Source: Pseudomonas pharyngis (GTDB lineage: Bacteria > Pseudomonadota > Gammaproteobacteria > Pseudomonadales > Pseudomonadaceae). Taken from it: 64,000 nt of DNA. Below are positions 1 through 8,645 of the stretch, one piece after another; the first letter of the stretch is position 1; each line of letters starts with the position of its first letter. The translations under genes were made by a program, and so were the position numbers. The DNA lies in assembly GCF_021602345.1 (NCBI RefSeq), contig NZ_BQID01000008.1:274469-338468 (forward strand), read 5' to 3'. The notes beneath the pieces are model-generated. The model ran no database searches, was not told where the DNA came from, and was given only the letters and a program-made list of their open reading frames with translations.

Positions 1-1728
1 GACATCGAGCGCATCGAAGTCTTTCGCGGCCCGAACACCGTCAGCTACGGCGCCAACGCGCTGATGGCGGTGATCAACATCATCACCCGCAACCCGGCGG
101 ACAGCCACGGCACACGACTGAAGCTGACCCGCGGCCAACGCGGCATCAATGATTTCTATGCCAGCCAGAGCACCGGCTGGAATGGCGGCGACCTGCGTCT
201 GTCGCTGTCCGGCCAGGAGGACGACGGTTTCGACAGCGACCGCACCGGCGCCGACTACCGCGACAACCGCCGCTTGAACCGCTTCAGTCTCGCGGTCAGC
301 CAGACCCTGAGCGACAACCAGAGCCTGGACTGGCAGGTCAACGCCAAGGACGGGACCAATCAACGGCCCTACACCTACCGACCGGTGTTCTCCGGGATTA
401 CCGCTGCCGGGAACAATTCCGACGTGGTTGCCAAGGACTACGCCGGCTCGGTGCGCTGGAACCTGGACCTCAATCCCGATCACAGCCTTTACGTGCAAGG
501 CTCGGCACAACACTGGGATCGCCAGCAGACCTGGCGCGCCTGTGACGCCGAAGTGTCGTTCAGCCCGCAGTTGACGGAGCTGTGGCAGCTCAACCCGAAC
601 TACACCGAACGCCTGGCCCGTAACATGACGCTGTTCACCGGCCCCGGCGCACCCGCCGGCACGCCGCAGGAAATGACCCTGGCCAATCAGGTGCTGGACC
701 AGTGGCGCAACGGTGCGCGCCAGACCCTGTGTGGCGACATCGACCAGAGTGCCCGGGAATCGCGCTACGACCTGGAGTTGCAGGACACCCTCAGCCTGTC
801 CGATAGCCTGCGTCTGGTCAGCGGCCTGAACTATCGTTACGACCGTGCCGACTCCGAGACCTATTTCAACGGCACGCTGGACGACACCACTTGGCGCGCC
901 TTCGGCCAACTGGAATGGCGCGCCAGCGAACACTGGCTGTTGCAGGGCGGCGCCATGTTCGAAGACACGCAATTGATCGGCAGCTCGCTGACGCCCCGGT
1001 TTGCGGTCAACTACCTGATCAATCCGCGGCACAGCCTGCGCGCGGTGTATTCGGAAGCCATCCGTTCACCGGACATGTTCGAGAACAACGTCAACTGGAG
1101 TTATCAGGTGACCAACCTGCGGCCCGCCGCCTATGGCCAGTCTTCGGCCCGCTACTTCGTCAAGACCCGGGGTCCCGGCGACCTGGACCAGGAGCACATG
1201 CGCTCGCGGGAACTGGGCTACAACGGCTTTTTCCCGGAATGGGGCCTGGCGCTGGACGTGAAGCTGTTCTACGACGAAATCACCGGGATGATCAGCGAAC
1301 CGCTGCGCAACAATCAGTACATCGCCAGCAACGCCAACGATTCGCGCTTTCGCGGCACCGAGACGCAAATGGACTGGCGCCTGAGTGCGGCTGACCGCTT
1401 GCGCCTGACCTACGCCTTCGTCGACGCCGAGGCGAGCAACCCGCTGGACCAGCAATTCACCGCGCGCAACAGCGGCTCGGCCGGCTGGCTGCGCGATTGG
1501 GGCCACGGCTGGAACAGCGCCCTCTTCTATTACGGTGACAACGCGCTCAACGGTTACCGCTTCGAGCGGGTCGACACGCGCATCGCCAAACGCATCGCCC
1601 TGGGCAAGGCCCAGCTGCAACTGGCCGGCGTGCTGCAACAACGCCTCGACCATGAGCCGACCACCTTCGTCGACAACAATTACGACGAACGCCGCGTGGT
1701 GTATTTCAGCGCCGAGCTGGAGTTCTAG
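1..1728 (+). CDS. TonB-dependent outer-membrane receptor (5' end outside the window)
   Basis: The reading frame is open from base 1, so the start, signal peptide and TonB box lie upstream. The first residues (DIERIEVFRGPNTVSYGANA) are the end of a typical plug domain; this runs into a long beta-barrel rich in alternating aromatic residues that ends in EFSAELEF-type strands with a C-terminal Phe, as expected for BAM-recognised porins. The protein should take up a scarce large substrate (siderophore, metal chelate, cofactor or sugar) using TonB energy. Two Cys residues in predicted extracellular loops may pair. The next gene starts directly after the stop codon, so the receptor is probably co-transcribed with a binding protein and a hybrid kinase. 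The substrate cannot be told from the sequence. Confidence 0.93.
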   Translation, partial: DIERIEVFRGPNTVSYGANALMAVINIITRNPADSHGTRLKLTRGQRGINDFYASQSTGWNGGDLRLSLSGQEDDGFDSDRTGADYRDNRRLNRFSLAVSQTLSDNQSLDWQVNAKDGTNQRPYTYRPVFSGITAAGNNSDVVAKDYAGSVRWNLDLNPDHSLYVQGSAQHWDRQQTWRACDAEVSFSPQLTELWQLNPNYTERLARNMTLFTGPGAPAGTPQEMTLANQVLDQWRNGARQTLCGDIDQSARESRYDLELQDTLSLSDSLRLVSGLNYRYDRADSETYFNGTLDDTTWRAFGQLEWRASEHWLLQGGAMFEDTQLIGSSLTPRFAVNYLINPRHSLRAVYSEAIRSPDMFENNVNWSYQVTNLRPAAYGQSSARYFVKTRGPGDLDQEHMRSRELGYNGFFPEWGLALDVKLFYDEITGMISEPLRNNQYIASNANDSRFRGTETQMDWRLSAADRLRLTYAFVDAEASNPLDQQFTARNSGSAGWLRDWGHGWNSALFYYGDNALNGYRFERVDTRIAKRIALGKAQLQLAGVLQQRLDHEPTTFVDNNYDERRVVYFSAELEF

Positions 1729-2661
1729 ATGCGTTACGCCCTGTCACGGAAGATGCCAACGCTCGGCCAATGGCTGGCCGGGCTTTGTCTGTTCCTGACA
1801 GCATGGCTGCATGGCGTGGCCGTGCAGGCGGCCGATATTCTGCTGACCGGCGCCGAGGAAAGCCCCGGTGTGCAGTCCTTCGTTCAGGCCCTGAGCGAAC
1901 TGCGCCCCACCGACCGCGTGCATTTCCAGCCACTGGCCAGTCTGCCAGCACCGGGCAAACTGCCGTCGAGCCTGCGCCTGATCCTGCTGGATCTGCCGAG
2001 CCTCGATTGGCGCATGCAGGAAAGCCAGGGCCCAGCGACTTTGGTCCTGCGCATCAGCCGCTTGCAAGCCCGCCAACGCTTCGGCGACGCGCAGCCACCC
2101 CACTTGAGCCTGCTGTGGGCCGATCCGCCGCTGAGTCGTCAGTTGCAACTGATCCGCCGGATTCTGCCCCAGGCCGGGCGCGTCGGCGTGCTGTTCGATC
2201 AGCACAGCGAGTTCCTGCTCAAGGAGCTGCAATCGGCCGCCCAGCCGCTGAATCTGCAAATCGTCCCGCAGCGCTGGGATAACACCCACGACAGCCGACC
2301 CTTGCAGACCGTGCTGAAAAACAGCGACGTGCTGCTGGGCCTCGACGACCCTGACCTGTACAACCCGAAAACCGCGAAGAACCTGTTGCTCAGCAGTTAC
2401 TCTCGGCAACTGGCACTGGTCGGGCCGAATGTCTCGTTCGTTCGCGCCGGCAGCCTGGCCAGTACCTACAGCGATCAGAACGACTGGCTGGCCGTCCTCG
2501 ACGAATTGCTGGACCGGCCACCGGCCACCTGGCCGCGCACGCTCTACCCCGGGCGTTTTAAAGTCTCAAGTAATGCGCAGGTGGCTCGTTCCCTAGGGAT
2601 AGAACCGATCAATGAAGCGTCTGTCGCCGCAGAGCTGGCCGAAGGAGAGCGCCGCCCATGA
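1729..2661 (+). CDS. Periplasmic ABC-type solute-binding-like protein
   Basis: The 310-aa product has an N-terminal signal peptide (basic MRYALSRK, then a hydrophobic stretch, likely cleavage after AVQA near residue 34). The rest resembles a two-lobed periplasmic binding protein of the ABC substrate-binding-like class: a first lobe with LILLDLPSL, a hinge, then a second lobe with GRVGVLFDQHSEFLLKEL and DVLLGLDDPDLYNP. No permease or ATPase gene is nearby. It follows the receptor stop codon without a gap and overlaps the kinase start by 4 bases, so it more likely presents a ligand to the kinase than feeds a transporter. That role is inference; the fold assignment is moderate. Confidence 0.7.
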   Translation: MRYALSRKMPTLGQWLAGLCLFLTAWLHGVAVQAADILLTGAEESPGVQSFVQALSELRPTDRVHFQPLASLPAPGKLPSSLRLILLDLPSLDWRMQESQGPATLVLRISRLQARQRFGDAQPPHLSLLWADPPLSRQLQLIRRILPQAGRVGVLFDQHSEFLLKELQSAAQPLNLQIVPQRWDNTHDSRPLQTVLKNSDVLLGLDDPDLYNPKTAKNLLLSSYSRQLALVGPNVSFVRAGSLASTYSDQNDWLAVLDELLDRPPATWPRTLYPGRFKVSSNAQVARSLGIEPINEASVAAELAEGERRP

Positions 2662-4559
2662 TTTTCCGCCGTTGGGACATCAACACCCGCACTCAGTTGA
2701 TCAGTCTGGGCCCTGCGCTGTTGCTGACCTTGCTGCTGATCAGCTTTTTCACCTTCGTGCGCATTCAGGATTTGCGTCAGGAGTTGAACCACACCGGCCA
2801 GTTGATCGCCAACCAGCTCGCACCGGCCACCGAGTACGGGGTGATTTCCGGCAACAACGAAGTGCTGGAAAGCCTGCTCAAGGCCACGCTGGCCACGCCG
2901 AACGTGCGGTTTCTAGAAGTGCAGGACAGCGCCAACCGGATTCTGGCCTACGTCGAACAGCCGGCGGATGCGCACAATCGTCCGCATCAGGTCGAAGTGT
3001 TCCAGGCACCGGTGCGGCTGCAACGCATTGCCCTGCACAACGATTTCTTTCAGGACGGCAAGAGCAATCCCGGCGTGGCCAGCGAGGATTATCTGGGGCG
3101 GGTGATCGTCGGGCTGTCGAATGACGCCTTCAGTCAGCGCCAGCAGGAGATCCTGCTCAAGGCCGGGATTTTGGCGTTGTTCGCCCTGCTCTTCACCTTT
3201 GTGCTGGCGCGGCGACTGGCCGGCAGCCTGTCGCAGCCGATCCGCGACATCGGCAATGCGGTCAAGGCGATTCAGGAGGGCGACTACAAGACCCCGCTGC
3301 CGATCGTCGATGACACCGAGCTGGGCGCACTGTCCCAGCACATCAACAACCTGGCCCAGGCACTGGAGCAGGCCAGCCGCGAACAGCATCAGGCGATGGC
3401 GCAACTGATCCAGACCCGCGAAGAGGCGGAAAAGGCCAACAACGCCAAATCGGATTTCCTGGCAATGATGAGCCATGAGCTGCGCACCCCGATGAACGGT
3501 GTGCTGGGCATGCTGCAATTGCTGGAAACCACCGACATGACCGAGGAGCAGGTCGAGTACGCGGCGCTGGCTTCCGAGTCCACCGAGCACTTGCTCAAGG
3601 TGATCAACGACATTCTGGATTTCTCGCGCATCGAACGTTCGGAGCTGGAGCTGGAGCACATTCCGTTCAACCTCGCCGACCTGATCGGCGCCTGCGCCCA
3701 TTCCTTCCAGCACAGCGCGGCGCAACGCGGGCTGGCCCTGCAGCTGCGGATCCCCGATGACATGCACGACTTGCAGGTACAGGGCGATCCGACGCGGATC
3801 CGGCAGATTCTGGTCAACCTGGTCGGCAATGCACTGAAGTTCACCGAGCAGGGGCGCGTCAGCATCGAGGCGCAATGGCAATCGCTGGATCACGAATTGC
3901 TGTGGTTCACCTGCGCGGTACGTGACAGTGGCATCGGCATTTCGCCGGAAAGCCTGGAGCTGATGTTCAACGCGTTCCAGCAGGCCGACAGCTCGATTTC
4001 CCGTCGATATGGCGGCACCGGTCTGGGCCTGCCGATTGCCCGCACCCTCGCCGAGCGGATGGGCGGCACCTTGCGTGCCCAGAGTGAAGAAGGTCGCGGC
4101 TCGGTGTTCACCCTGGAAATACCACTAGCCCTATATAAGCAGGCACTGCCCGCGCTGGCGGCACCGCGCGCATTGAACGGCAACGGTCACGGCGAAGGAC
4201 GCCATGTGTTGCTGGTCGAGGACAACCCGGTCAACCAGACCGTGATCGAAGCGATGCTGCGCAGCCTGGGCTTTACCGTCAGCGTCGCCACCGATGGCGT
4301 GCAGGCGGTGCGCAGTGCCGGGGACAGCCGTTTCGAAGCGATCCTGATGGATTGCCGCTTGCCACTCATCGATGGATACGAGGCGACCCGACAGATCCGC
4401 CGCCTGCCCGGCTGCGGCCAGGTGCCGATCATCGCCCTGACCGCCAACGCGTTGCAGGGTGATCGCGAAAACTGCCTGTCGGCGGGGATGAACGATTACC
4501 TGGCCAAGCCATTCAAACGCAATGACCTGCAGCAGATTCTGCAGCGCTGGGTGCAGTAG
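2658..4559 (+). CDS. Hybrid sensor histidine kinase with CHASE8-like periplasmic domain
   Basis: The 633-aa inner-membrane protein has TM1 at about 14-36 and a short periplasmic sensor at about 37-165 whose LAPATEYGVISGN stretch is typical of CHASE8-like domains. TM2 is at about 168-185, followed by HAMP, a coiled coil, HisKA with phospho-acceptor His273 in the MMSHELRTP box, HATPase_c (NLVGNALKF, DSGIGIS, GGTGLGLPIA) and a C-terminal receiver with the acceptor Asp in ILMDCRLPL and Lys in LAKPFKR. No Hpt domain is present, so a separate phosphotransfer protein or response regulator must act downstream; none follows in the window. ATG at 2658 overlaps the upstream stop (ATGA), which argues for translational coupling with the binding protein. 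Confidence 0.92.
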   Translation: MIFRRWDINTRTQLISLGPALLLTLLLISFFTFVRIQDLRQELNHTGQLIANQLAPATEYGVISGNNEVLESLLKATLATPNVRFLEVQDSANRILAYVEQPADAHNRPHQVEVFQAPVRLQRIALHNDFFQDGKSNPGVASEDYLGRVIVGLSNDAFSQRQQEILLKAGILALFALLFTFVLARRLAGSLSQPIRDIGNAVKAIQEGDYKTPLPIVDDTELGALSQHINNLAQALEQASREQHQAMAQLIQTREEAEKANNAKSDFLAMMSHELRTPMNGVLGMLQLLETTDMTEEQVEYAALASESTEHLLKVINDILDFSRIERSELELEHIPFNLADLIGACAHSFQHSAAQRGLALQLRIPDDMHDLQVQGDPTRIRQILVNLVGNALKFTEQGRVSIEAQWQSLDHELLWFTCAVRDSGIGISPESLELMFNAFQQADSSISRRYGGTGLGLPIARTLAERMGGTLRAQSEEGRGSVFTLEIPLALYKQALPALAAPRALNGNGHGEGRHVLLVEDNPVNQTVIEAMLRSLGFTVSVATDGVQAVRSAGDSRFEAILMDCRLPLIDGYEATRQIRRLPGCGQVPIIALTANALQGDRENCLSAGMNDYLAKPFKRNDLQQILQRWVQ

Positions 4560-4657
4560 AGAGGCCCTTTCGAGCATCTGCGACTGGCGTGAAAAGCGAA
4601 AGTGCGGCAGTCTTAGGCACCCGAACGGGCCTCAAAAGGGGCTTGATTAAAAATTTC

Positions 4658-4675
4658 AGTGCACAAGTGTACATT
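4658..4675. promoter_or_regulatory. FabR/DesT-type operator upstream of fabAB
   Basis: The 18-bp near-palindrome AGTGCACAAGTGTACATT matches the FabR-family operator AGCGTACA-NN-TGTACGCT at 13 of 16 defined positions. It lies about 130 bp before fabA. In Pseudomonas the FabR-like repressor DesT is known to control fabAB according to the acyl-CoA pool, so the position fits. The core promoter is not clear; a TTGATT at 4643 could be a -35 element. Confidence 0.7.
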
Positions 4676-4806
4676 CATGTCCTTGGTGCTGTGACTTTCA
4701 CCACAACGCAATAGTCTATGAGTAGGCTGCCGGTTCGAGGCATGAACGCGTCGATCGGCCGGGAAGATTTGCCCCACCTGCCGCATGGGATTATTGAGGA
4801 GCTCGC

Positions 4807-5322
4807 ATGACCAAACAAAACGCCTTTACTCGGGAAGACCTGCTGCGCTGCAGTCGCGGTGAGCTGTTCGGCCCAGGTAACGCGCAACTGCCCGCCCCGA
4901 ACATGCTGATGGTGGATCGCATCACCCTGATCAGCGAAGAAGGCGGCAAGTACGGCAAAGGTGAATTGGTCGCCGAGCTGGATATCAACCCTGACCTGTG
5001 GTTCTTCGCGTGCCACTTCGAAGGCGATCCGGTGATGCCGGGCTGCCTGGGTCTGGACGCCATGTGGCAACTGGTCGGCTTCTTCCTGGGCTGGCAAGGC
5101 CTGCCGGGCCGCGGCCGTGCGCTGGGTTCGGGCGAAGTGAAATTCTTCGGCCAGGTCCTGCCGACCGCCAAGAAAGTCACCTACAACATTCATATCAAGC
5201 GCGTCCTCAAGGGCAAGCTGAACCTGGCCATCGCCGACGGTTCGGTGACTGTCGACGGTCGCGAAATCTACACCGCCGAAGGCCTTCGCGTCGGCGTGTT
5301 CACCTCCACTGACAACTTCTAA
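4807..5322 (+). CDS. fabA: 3-hydroxydecanoyl-ACP dehydratase/isomerase FabA
   Basis: FabA dehydrates 3-hydroxydecanoyl-ACP and isomerises trans-2- to cis-3-decenoyl-ACP, the branch point of anaerobic unsaturated fatty-acid synthesis in the cytosol. The 171-aa product has the usual family length, and both catalytic residues fall at the E. coli positions: His70 in [14 protein letters not shown] and Asp84 in [11 protein letters not shown] good GAGGAG ribosome-binding site precedes the ATG. fabB follows after 11 bp, giving the classic fabAB operon under the FabR/DesT-type operator at 4658. Confidence 0.98.
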   Translation: MTKQNAFTREDLLRCSRGELFGPGNAQLPAPNMLMVDRITLISEEGGKYGKGELVAELDINPDLWFFACHFEGDPVMPGCLGLDAMWQLVGFFLGWQGLPGRGRALGSGEVKFFGQVLPTAKKVTYNIHIKRVLKGKLNLAIADGSVTVDGREIYTAEGLRVGVFTSTDNF

Positions 5323-5333
5323 GGGTTATTCGC

Positions 5334-6554
5334 ATGCGCCGCGTCGTTATCACTGGTCTGGGCATCGTTTCGTGCCTGGGCAATGACAAAGAGACCGTCT
5401 CCGCTAACCTGCGTGCAAGCCGCCCTGGCATCCGGTTCAACCCGGAATACGCCGAAATGGGTCTGCGTAGCCAGGTTTCCGGCTCCATCGACCTCAACCT
5501 TGAAGAGCTGATCGATCGCAAGATCTATCGCTTCGTCGGCCACGCAGCGGCTTACGCCTACCTGGCCATGAAAGACGCCATCGCTGACTCCGGTCTGACC
5601 GAAGAGCAGGTGTCCAACCCGCGTACCGGCCTGATCGCAGGTTCCGGCGGCGCGTCGACCCTGAACCAGATGGAAGCGCTGGACATCCTGCGCGAGAAAG
5701 GCGTCAAGCGCGTCGGCCCATACCGTGTAACGCGGACCATGAGCAGCACCGTTTCGGCTTGCCTGGCCACCCCGTTCAAGATCAAGGGCCTGAACTACTC
5801 CATCGCTTCTGCCTGCGCTACCAGTGCCCACTGCATCGGTACCGCCATGGAACAGATCCAGATGGGCAAGCAGGACATCGTGTTCGCCGGCGGCGGTGAA
5901 GAAGAGCACTGGAGCCAGTCGTTCCTGTTCGACGCGATGGGCGCCCTGTCCAGCAAGCGTAACGACACCCCTGAGCAAGCTTCCCGCGCCTACGACGCCG
6001 ACCGTGACGGTTTCGTCATCGCTGGCGGTGGCGGCATGGTGGTGGTCGAGGAGCTGGAACACGCTCTGGCCCGTGGCGCGAAGATCTACGCGGAAATCGT
6101 TGGCTACGGCGCGACTTCCGACGGCTACGACATGGTGGCCCCGAGCGGCGAAGGCGCGATCCGCTGCATGCAGCAGGCGCTGTCCACCGTCGACACCCCG
6201 ATCGACTACCTGAACACCCACGGCACTTCGACTCCGGTCGGCGACGTCGCGGAAATGAAAGGTGTGCGCGAAGTGTTCGGCGACAAGGCCCCGGCCATCA
6301 GCTCCACCAAGAGCCTGTCGGGTCACTCCCTGGGCGCCGCCGGCGTTCACGAAGCGATCTACTGCATGCTGATGATGGAAGGCAACTTCATCGCCGGTTC
6401 GGCCAACATCGACGAACTGGACCCTGAAGTGGCCGATCTGCCGGTGCTGACCAAGACCCGCGAGAACGCCACCATCAACACCGTGATGAGCAACAGCTTC
6501 GGCTTCGGCGGCACCAACGCCACCCTCGTGCTGAAGCGCTGGGAAGGCAAGTAA
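5334..6554 (+). CDS. fabB: Beta-ketoacyl-ACP synthase I FabB
   Basis: FabB condenses malonyl-ACP with acyl-ACP and extends the cis-3-decenoyl intermediate made by FabA, so both enzymes are needed for unsaturated fatty acids. The 406-aa product shows the thiolase-fold triad: Cys161 in [12 protein letters not shown], His296 in [11 protein letters not shown] and His331 in [12 protein letters not shown], and ends with the glycine-rich [13 protein letters not shown] motif. It is co-transcribed with fabA and closed by a strong terminator 29 bp downstream. Confidence 0.98.
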   Translation: MRRVVITGLGIVSCLGNDKETVSANLRASRPGIRFNPEYAEMGLRSQVSGSIDLNLEELIDRKIYRFVGHAAAYAYLAMKDAIADSGLTEEQVSNPRTGLIAGSGGASTLNQMEALDILREKGVKRVGPYRVTRTMSSTVSACLATPFKIKGLNYSIASACATSAHCIGTAMEQIQMGKQDIVFAGGGEEEHWSQSFLFDAMGALSSKRNDTPEQASRAYDADRDGFVIAGGGGMVVVEELEHALARGAKIYAEIVGYGATSDGYDMVAPSGEGAIRCMQQALSTVDTPIDYLNTHGTSTPVGDVAEMKGVREVFGDKAPAISSTKSLSGHSLGAAGVHEAIYCMLMMEGNFIAGSANIDELDPEVADLPVLTKTRENATINTVMSNSFGFGGTNATLVLKRWEGK

Positions 6555-6582
6555 TTCCCTCCCGCTGAGCCGCACATGAAAA

Positions 6583-6611
6583 CGCCCCGACTGGTTCGGG
6601 GCGTTTTTTTT
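6583..6611 (+). terminator. Rho-independent terminator of fabAB
   Basis: An 8-bp GC-rich stem (CGCCCCGA/TCGGGGCG) with a 5-nt loop is followed by eight T residues, just after the fabB stop codon. Confidence 0.93.
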
Positions 6612-6632
6612 CGCCAGCCATAAACACAACCT

Positions 6633-6726
6633 CCTGTGGGAGCGGGCTTGCTCGCGAAAGCGGTGGGTCAGTCGACAAAAATGTTGAATGTTAAATCGCA
6701 TTCGCGAGCAAGCCCGCTCCCACAGG
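6633..6726. repeat. REP-type inverted pair (BIME-like)
   Basis: Two 26-bp arms (6633-6658 and 6701-6726) are exact inverted copies of CCTGTGGGAGCGGGCTTGCT followed by CGCGAA, separated by 42 bp. This is the common fluorescent-Pseudomonas intergenic REP. The 222 bp from here to the next gene show nothing else I can name. Confidence 0.93.
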
Positions 6727-6948
6727 GTCGGTGTATTGCTTGAAAATCGCCGTCAGGAACATGAAGCTTTTGTCATGGAACTCAATACCCTGCGACTGAA
6801 TGTCGCGGTTTCCGCGGGCTCCAGCGCTGTTGCAGATTTCGCAAGAATACATTGCACGAATCGGGCGTTTACTTAGCAGGCTAACAAAATCTATAACGGA
6901 GTCCTGCACACGCCTTGCTGCAGATAACTTGAGATTTGGAGCTAGCAG

Positions 6949-7137
6949 ATGACTGTAAAAGTAACTGAACGCGACGATTCACACATGTCCCATGAAGGCG
7001 TAGCCGCCGGCGTACGGATCTGGGATGTGCATCAACAAGACTTGCTGGTCGGCATGTTCCACAACGAGATCGACGCCCACAACTACAAGGCCGAACTGGA
7101 ACTGCAGGAACAGCAGCGGGATCGGAAATCCGCCTGA
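6949..7137 (+). CDS. Small conserved-type hypothetical protein (62 aa)
   Basis: The frame encodes a 62-aa soluble, acidic protein with no signal peptide or membrane segment (begins MTVKVTERDD, ends EQQRDRKSA). The central VRIWDVHQQDLLVGMFHNEIDAHNYKAEL region looks like a compact alpha/beta unit followed by a charged helix. A GGAG sequence lies about 8 bp ahead of the ATG, codon use matches the neighbours, and a dedicated strong terminator follows 22 bp after the stop, so I take it as a real single-gene transcript. Its function is unknown; I recall similar short proteins in Pseudomonas but no defined role. Confidence 0.72.
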   Translation: MTVKVTERDDSHMSHEGVAAGVRIWDVHQQDLLVGMFHNEIDAHNYKAELELQEQQRDRKSA

Positions 7138-7159
7138 AACAAAACCACAGCATTGAAAA

Positions 7160-7194
7160 CGACAAACCCCGCCATGAGCGGGGTTTGTCGTTTT
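7160..7194. terminator. Bidirectional terminator
   Basis: A 13-bp perfect stem (7160-7172 with 7178-7190) and a 5-nt loop, with T residues after it and an A run before it, serves the small + strand gene and could also end the leftward DUF2058 transcript. Confidence 0.9.
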
Positions 7195-7233
7195 GGGGAT
7201 TTCAGGGCCGCTTCGCAGCCCGGCGGAACCCGC

Positions 7234-7776
7234 TTACCACATCAGATCATCAGGGATCACATAGGCCGCGTACGGATCGTCCTCGGCATTGACCTCTTCG
7301 ACCTTCTCGTTGAGCTGGACGATGCGCTGTGGATCGCGCTCCTGAATCTTCAGGGCGGCCTCACGAGGAATCACTTCGTAGCCGCCGGCGTGGTGCACGA
7401 TCGCCAGCGAGCCGCTGCTGAGCTTGTTGCGCATCAGCGTGTTGACCGAGATGCGCTTGACCTTCTTGTCGTCGACGAAGTTGTAGTAGTCCTCGGTCGT
7501 CAGCTTCGGCAGACGCGAGACCTCGATCAACTGCTTGACCTGCGCGGCCCGGGCCTTGGCTTCCGCCTTCTCCTGCTGCTGGCGGTTCAGCTCCTGGTCG
7601 CGCTTGACCTTCTCGGCCTGGGCTTCCTGGGCAGCACGCTGCTGGGAGTCGTCCAGTTCGATCTGACCTTTGTGGGCCAGGCGCTGTTGTTTCTGTTTGT
7701 CTTTGCTGACCTGCTTGGCCTGCTTTTGGTTGACCAGTCCTGCCTTGAGCAACTGGTCGCGAAGGGAAAGGCTCAT
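7234..7776 (-). CDS. DUF2058 (YaiL-like) protein
   Basis: The 180-aa product is a DUF2058 family member, a group sometimes called nucleoprotein or polynucleotide-associated; its biochemical role is not established. Residues 1-100 are a long, highly charged Gln/Lys/Glu-rich helix (starts MSLSLRDQLLKAGLV) that should form a coiled coil. The C-terminal half is a small globular domain with EDYYNFVDDKKVKRISV and ending DDPYAAYVIPDDLMW. It is the last gene of the leftward relA-mazG block, 26 bp after mazG. Confidence 0.88.
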   Translation of the reverse strand: MSLSLRDQLLKAGLVNQKQAKQVSKDKQKQQRLAHKGQIELDDSQQRAAQEAQAEKVKRDQELNRQQQEKAEAKARAAQVKQLIEVSRLPKLTTEDYYNFVDDKKVKRISVNTLMRNKLSSGSLAIVHHAGGYEVIPREAALKIQERDPQRIVQLNEKVEEVNAEDDPYAAYVIPDDLMW

Positions 7777-7802
7777 TGATGCTTACTCACTTGGGCAACG
7801 GC

Positions 7803-8645
7803 TCAGCCACAGCTGGGCGAATTCTTTTCCTGACGTTTGGCTTCGCCCCACAGGGCGTCCAACTCTTCGAGGGTGCAATCTTCCATGGGTCGGTGGGTGT
7901 CGCGCAATGCCTGTTCGATAAAACGGAAACGTCGCTCGAACTTGGCGTTGGCGCCACGCAATGCGGTTTCCGGATCGACCTTCAGGTGCCGGGCCAGATT
8001 GACCACGGAAAACAGCAGGTCACCGATCTCGTCGGCCACCGCTTGCGGGTCATTTTCGGACATGGCTTCGAGCACTTCATCGAGCTCTTCACGGACCTTG
8101 TCCAGCACCGGCAAGGCATCCGGCCAGTCGAAACCGACCTGACCGGCGCGCTTCTGCAACTTGGCCGAGCGGGATAATGCCGGCAACGCAGCAGGCACAT
8201 CGTCAAGCAGTGACAGTTGCTGCGGCTCGGTGGATTTCTCGGCGCGCTCCTCGGCCTTGATTTCCTCCCAGCGCTGCTTGACCTGCTCTTCACTCAGACG
8301 CGGCACGTCCAGCGACGCATACAGATCGCCAGTGGGGAACACATGCGGATGACGACGGATCAGTTTGCGGGTGATGCCGTCGACCACGCCGGCGAATTCG
8401 AATCGCCCTTCTTCCCGGGCCAACTGGCTGTAATACACCACCTGAAACAGCAGATCGCCCAACTCCCCCTGCAAGTGATCGAAGTCGCCGCGCTCGATGG
8501 CGTCGGCGACTTCGTAGGCCTCTTCAAGGGTGTGTGGAACGATGGTCGCGTAAGTCTGCCTGATATCCCACGGGCAACCATACTGCGGGTCACGCAGACG
8601 GTTCATCAGGTGCAGCAGGTCGTCAAGGCTATAGGTCGGTTTCAT
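7803..8645 (-). CDS. mazG: Nucleoside triphosphate pyrophosphohydrolase MazG
   Basis: MazG hydrolyses (d)NTPs to NMP and PPi and in other bacteria is linked to ppGpp turnover and house-cleaning of aberrant nucleotides. The 280-aa product has the two tandem all-alpha MazG domains: the first with CPWDIRQTYATIVPHTLEEAYEVADAI-type metal-binding EExxE residues (GELGDLLFQVVY), the second with EELDEVLEAM and DEIGDLLFSVVNLARHL. Its ATG overlaps the relA stop by 4 bp, so it is translationally coupled to the ppGpp synthetase gene, an arrangement also seen in P. aeruginosa and E. coli. Confidence 0.96.
   Translation of the reverse strand: MKPTYSLDDLLHLMNRLRDPQYGCPWDIRQTYATIVPHTLEEAYEVADAIERGDFDHLQGELGDLLFQVVYYSQLAREEGRFEFAGVVDGITRKLIRRHPHVFPTGDLYASLDVPRLSEEQVKQRWEEIKAEERAEKSTEPQQLSLLDDVPAALPALSRSAKLQKRAGQVGFDWPDALPVLDKVREELDEVLEAMSENDPQAVADEIGDLLFSVVNLARHLKVDPETALRGANAKFERRFRFIEQALRDTHRPMEDCTLEELDALWGEAKRQEKNSPSCG

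Noticed and set aside
6688-6876. 62-aa ORF starting inside a REP
   Set aside because: Starts within the repeat arm and shows no codon bias or start signal.
7153-7779. + strand ORF opposite the DUF2058 gene
   Set aside because: Leu/Val/Asp-rich shadow of the charged coiled-coil gene on the other strand.
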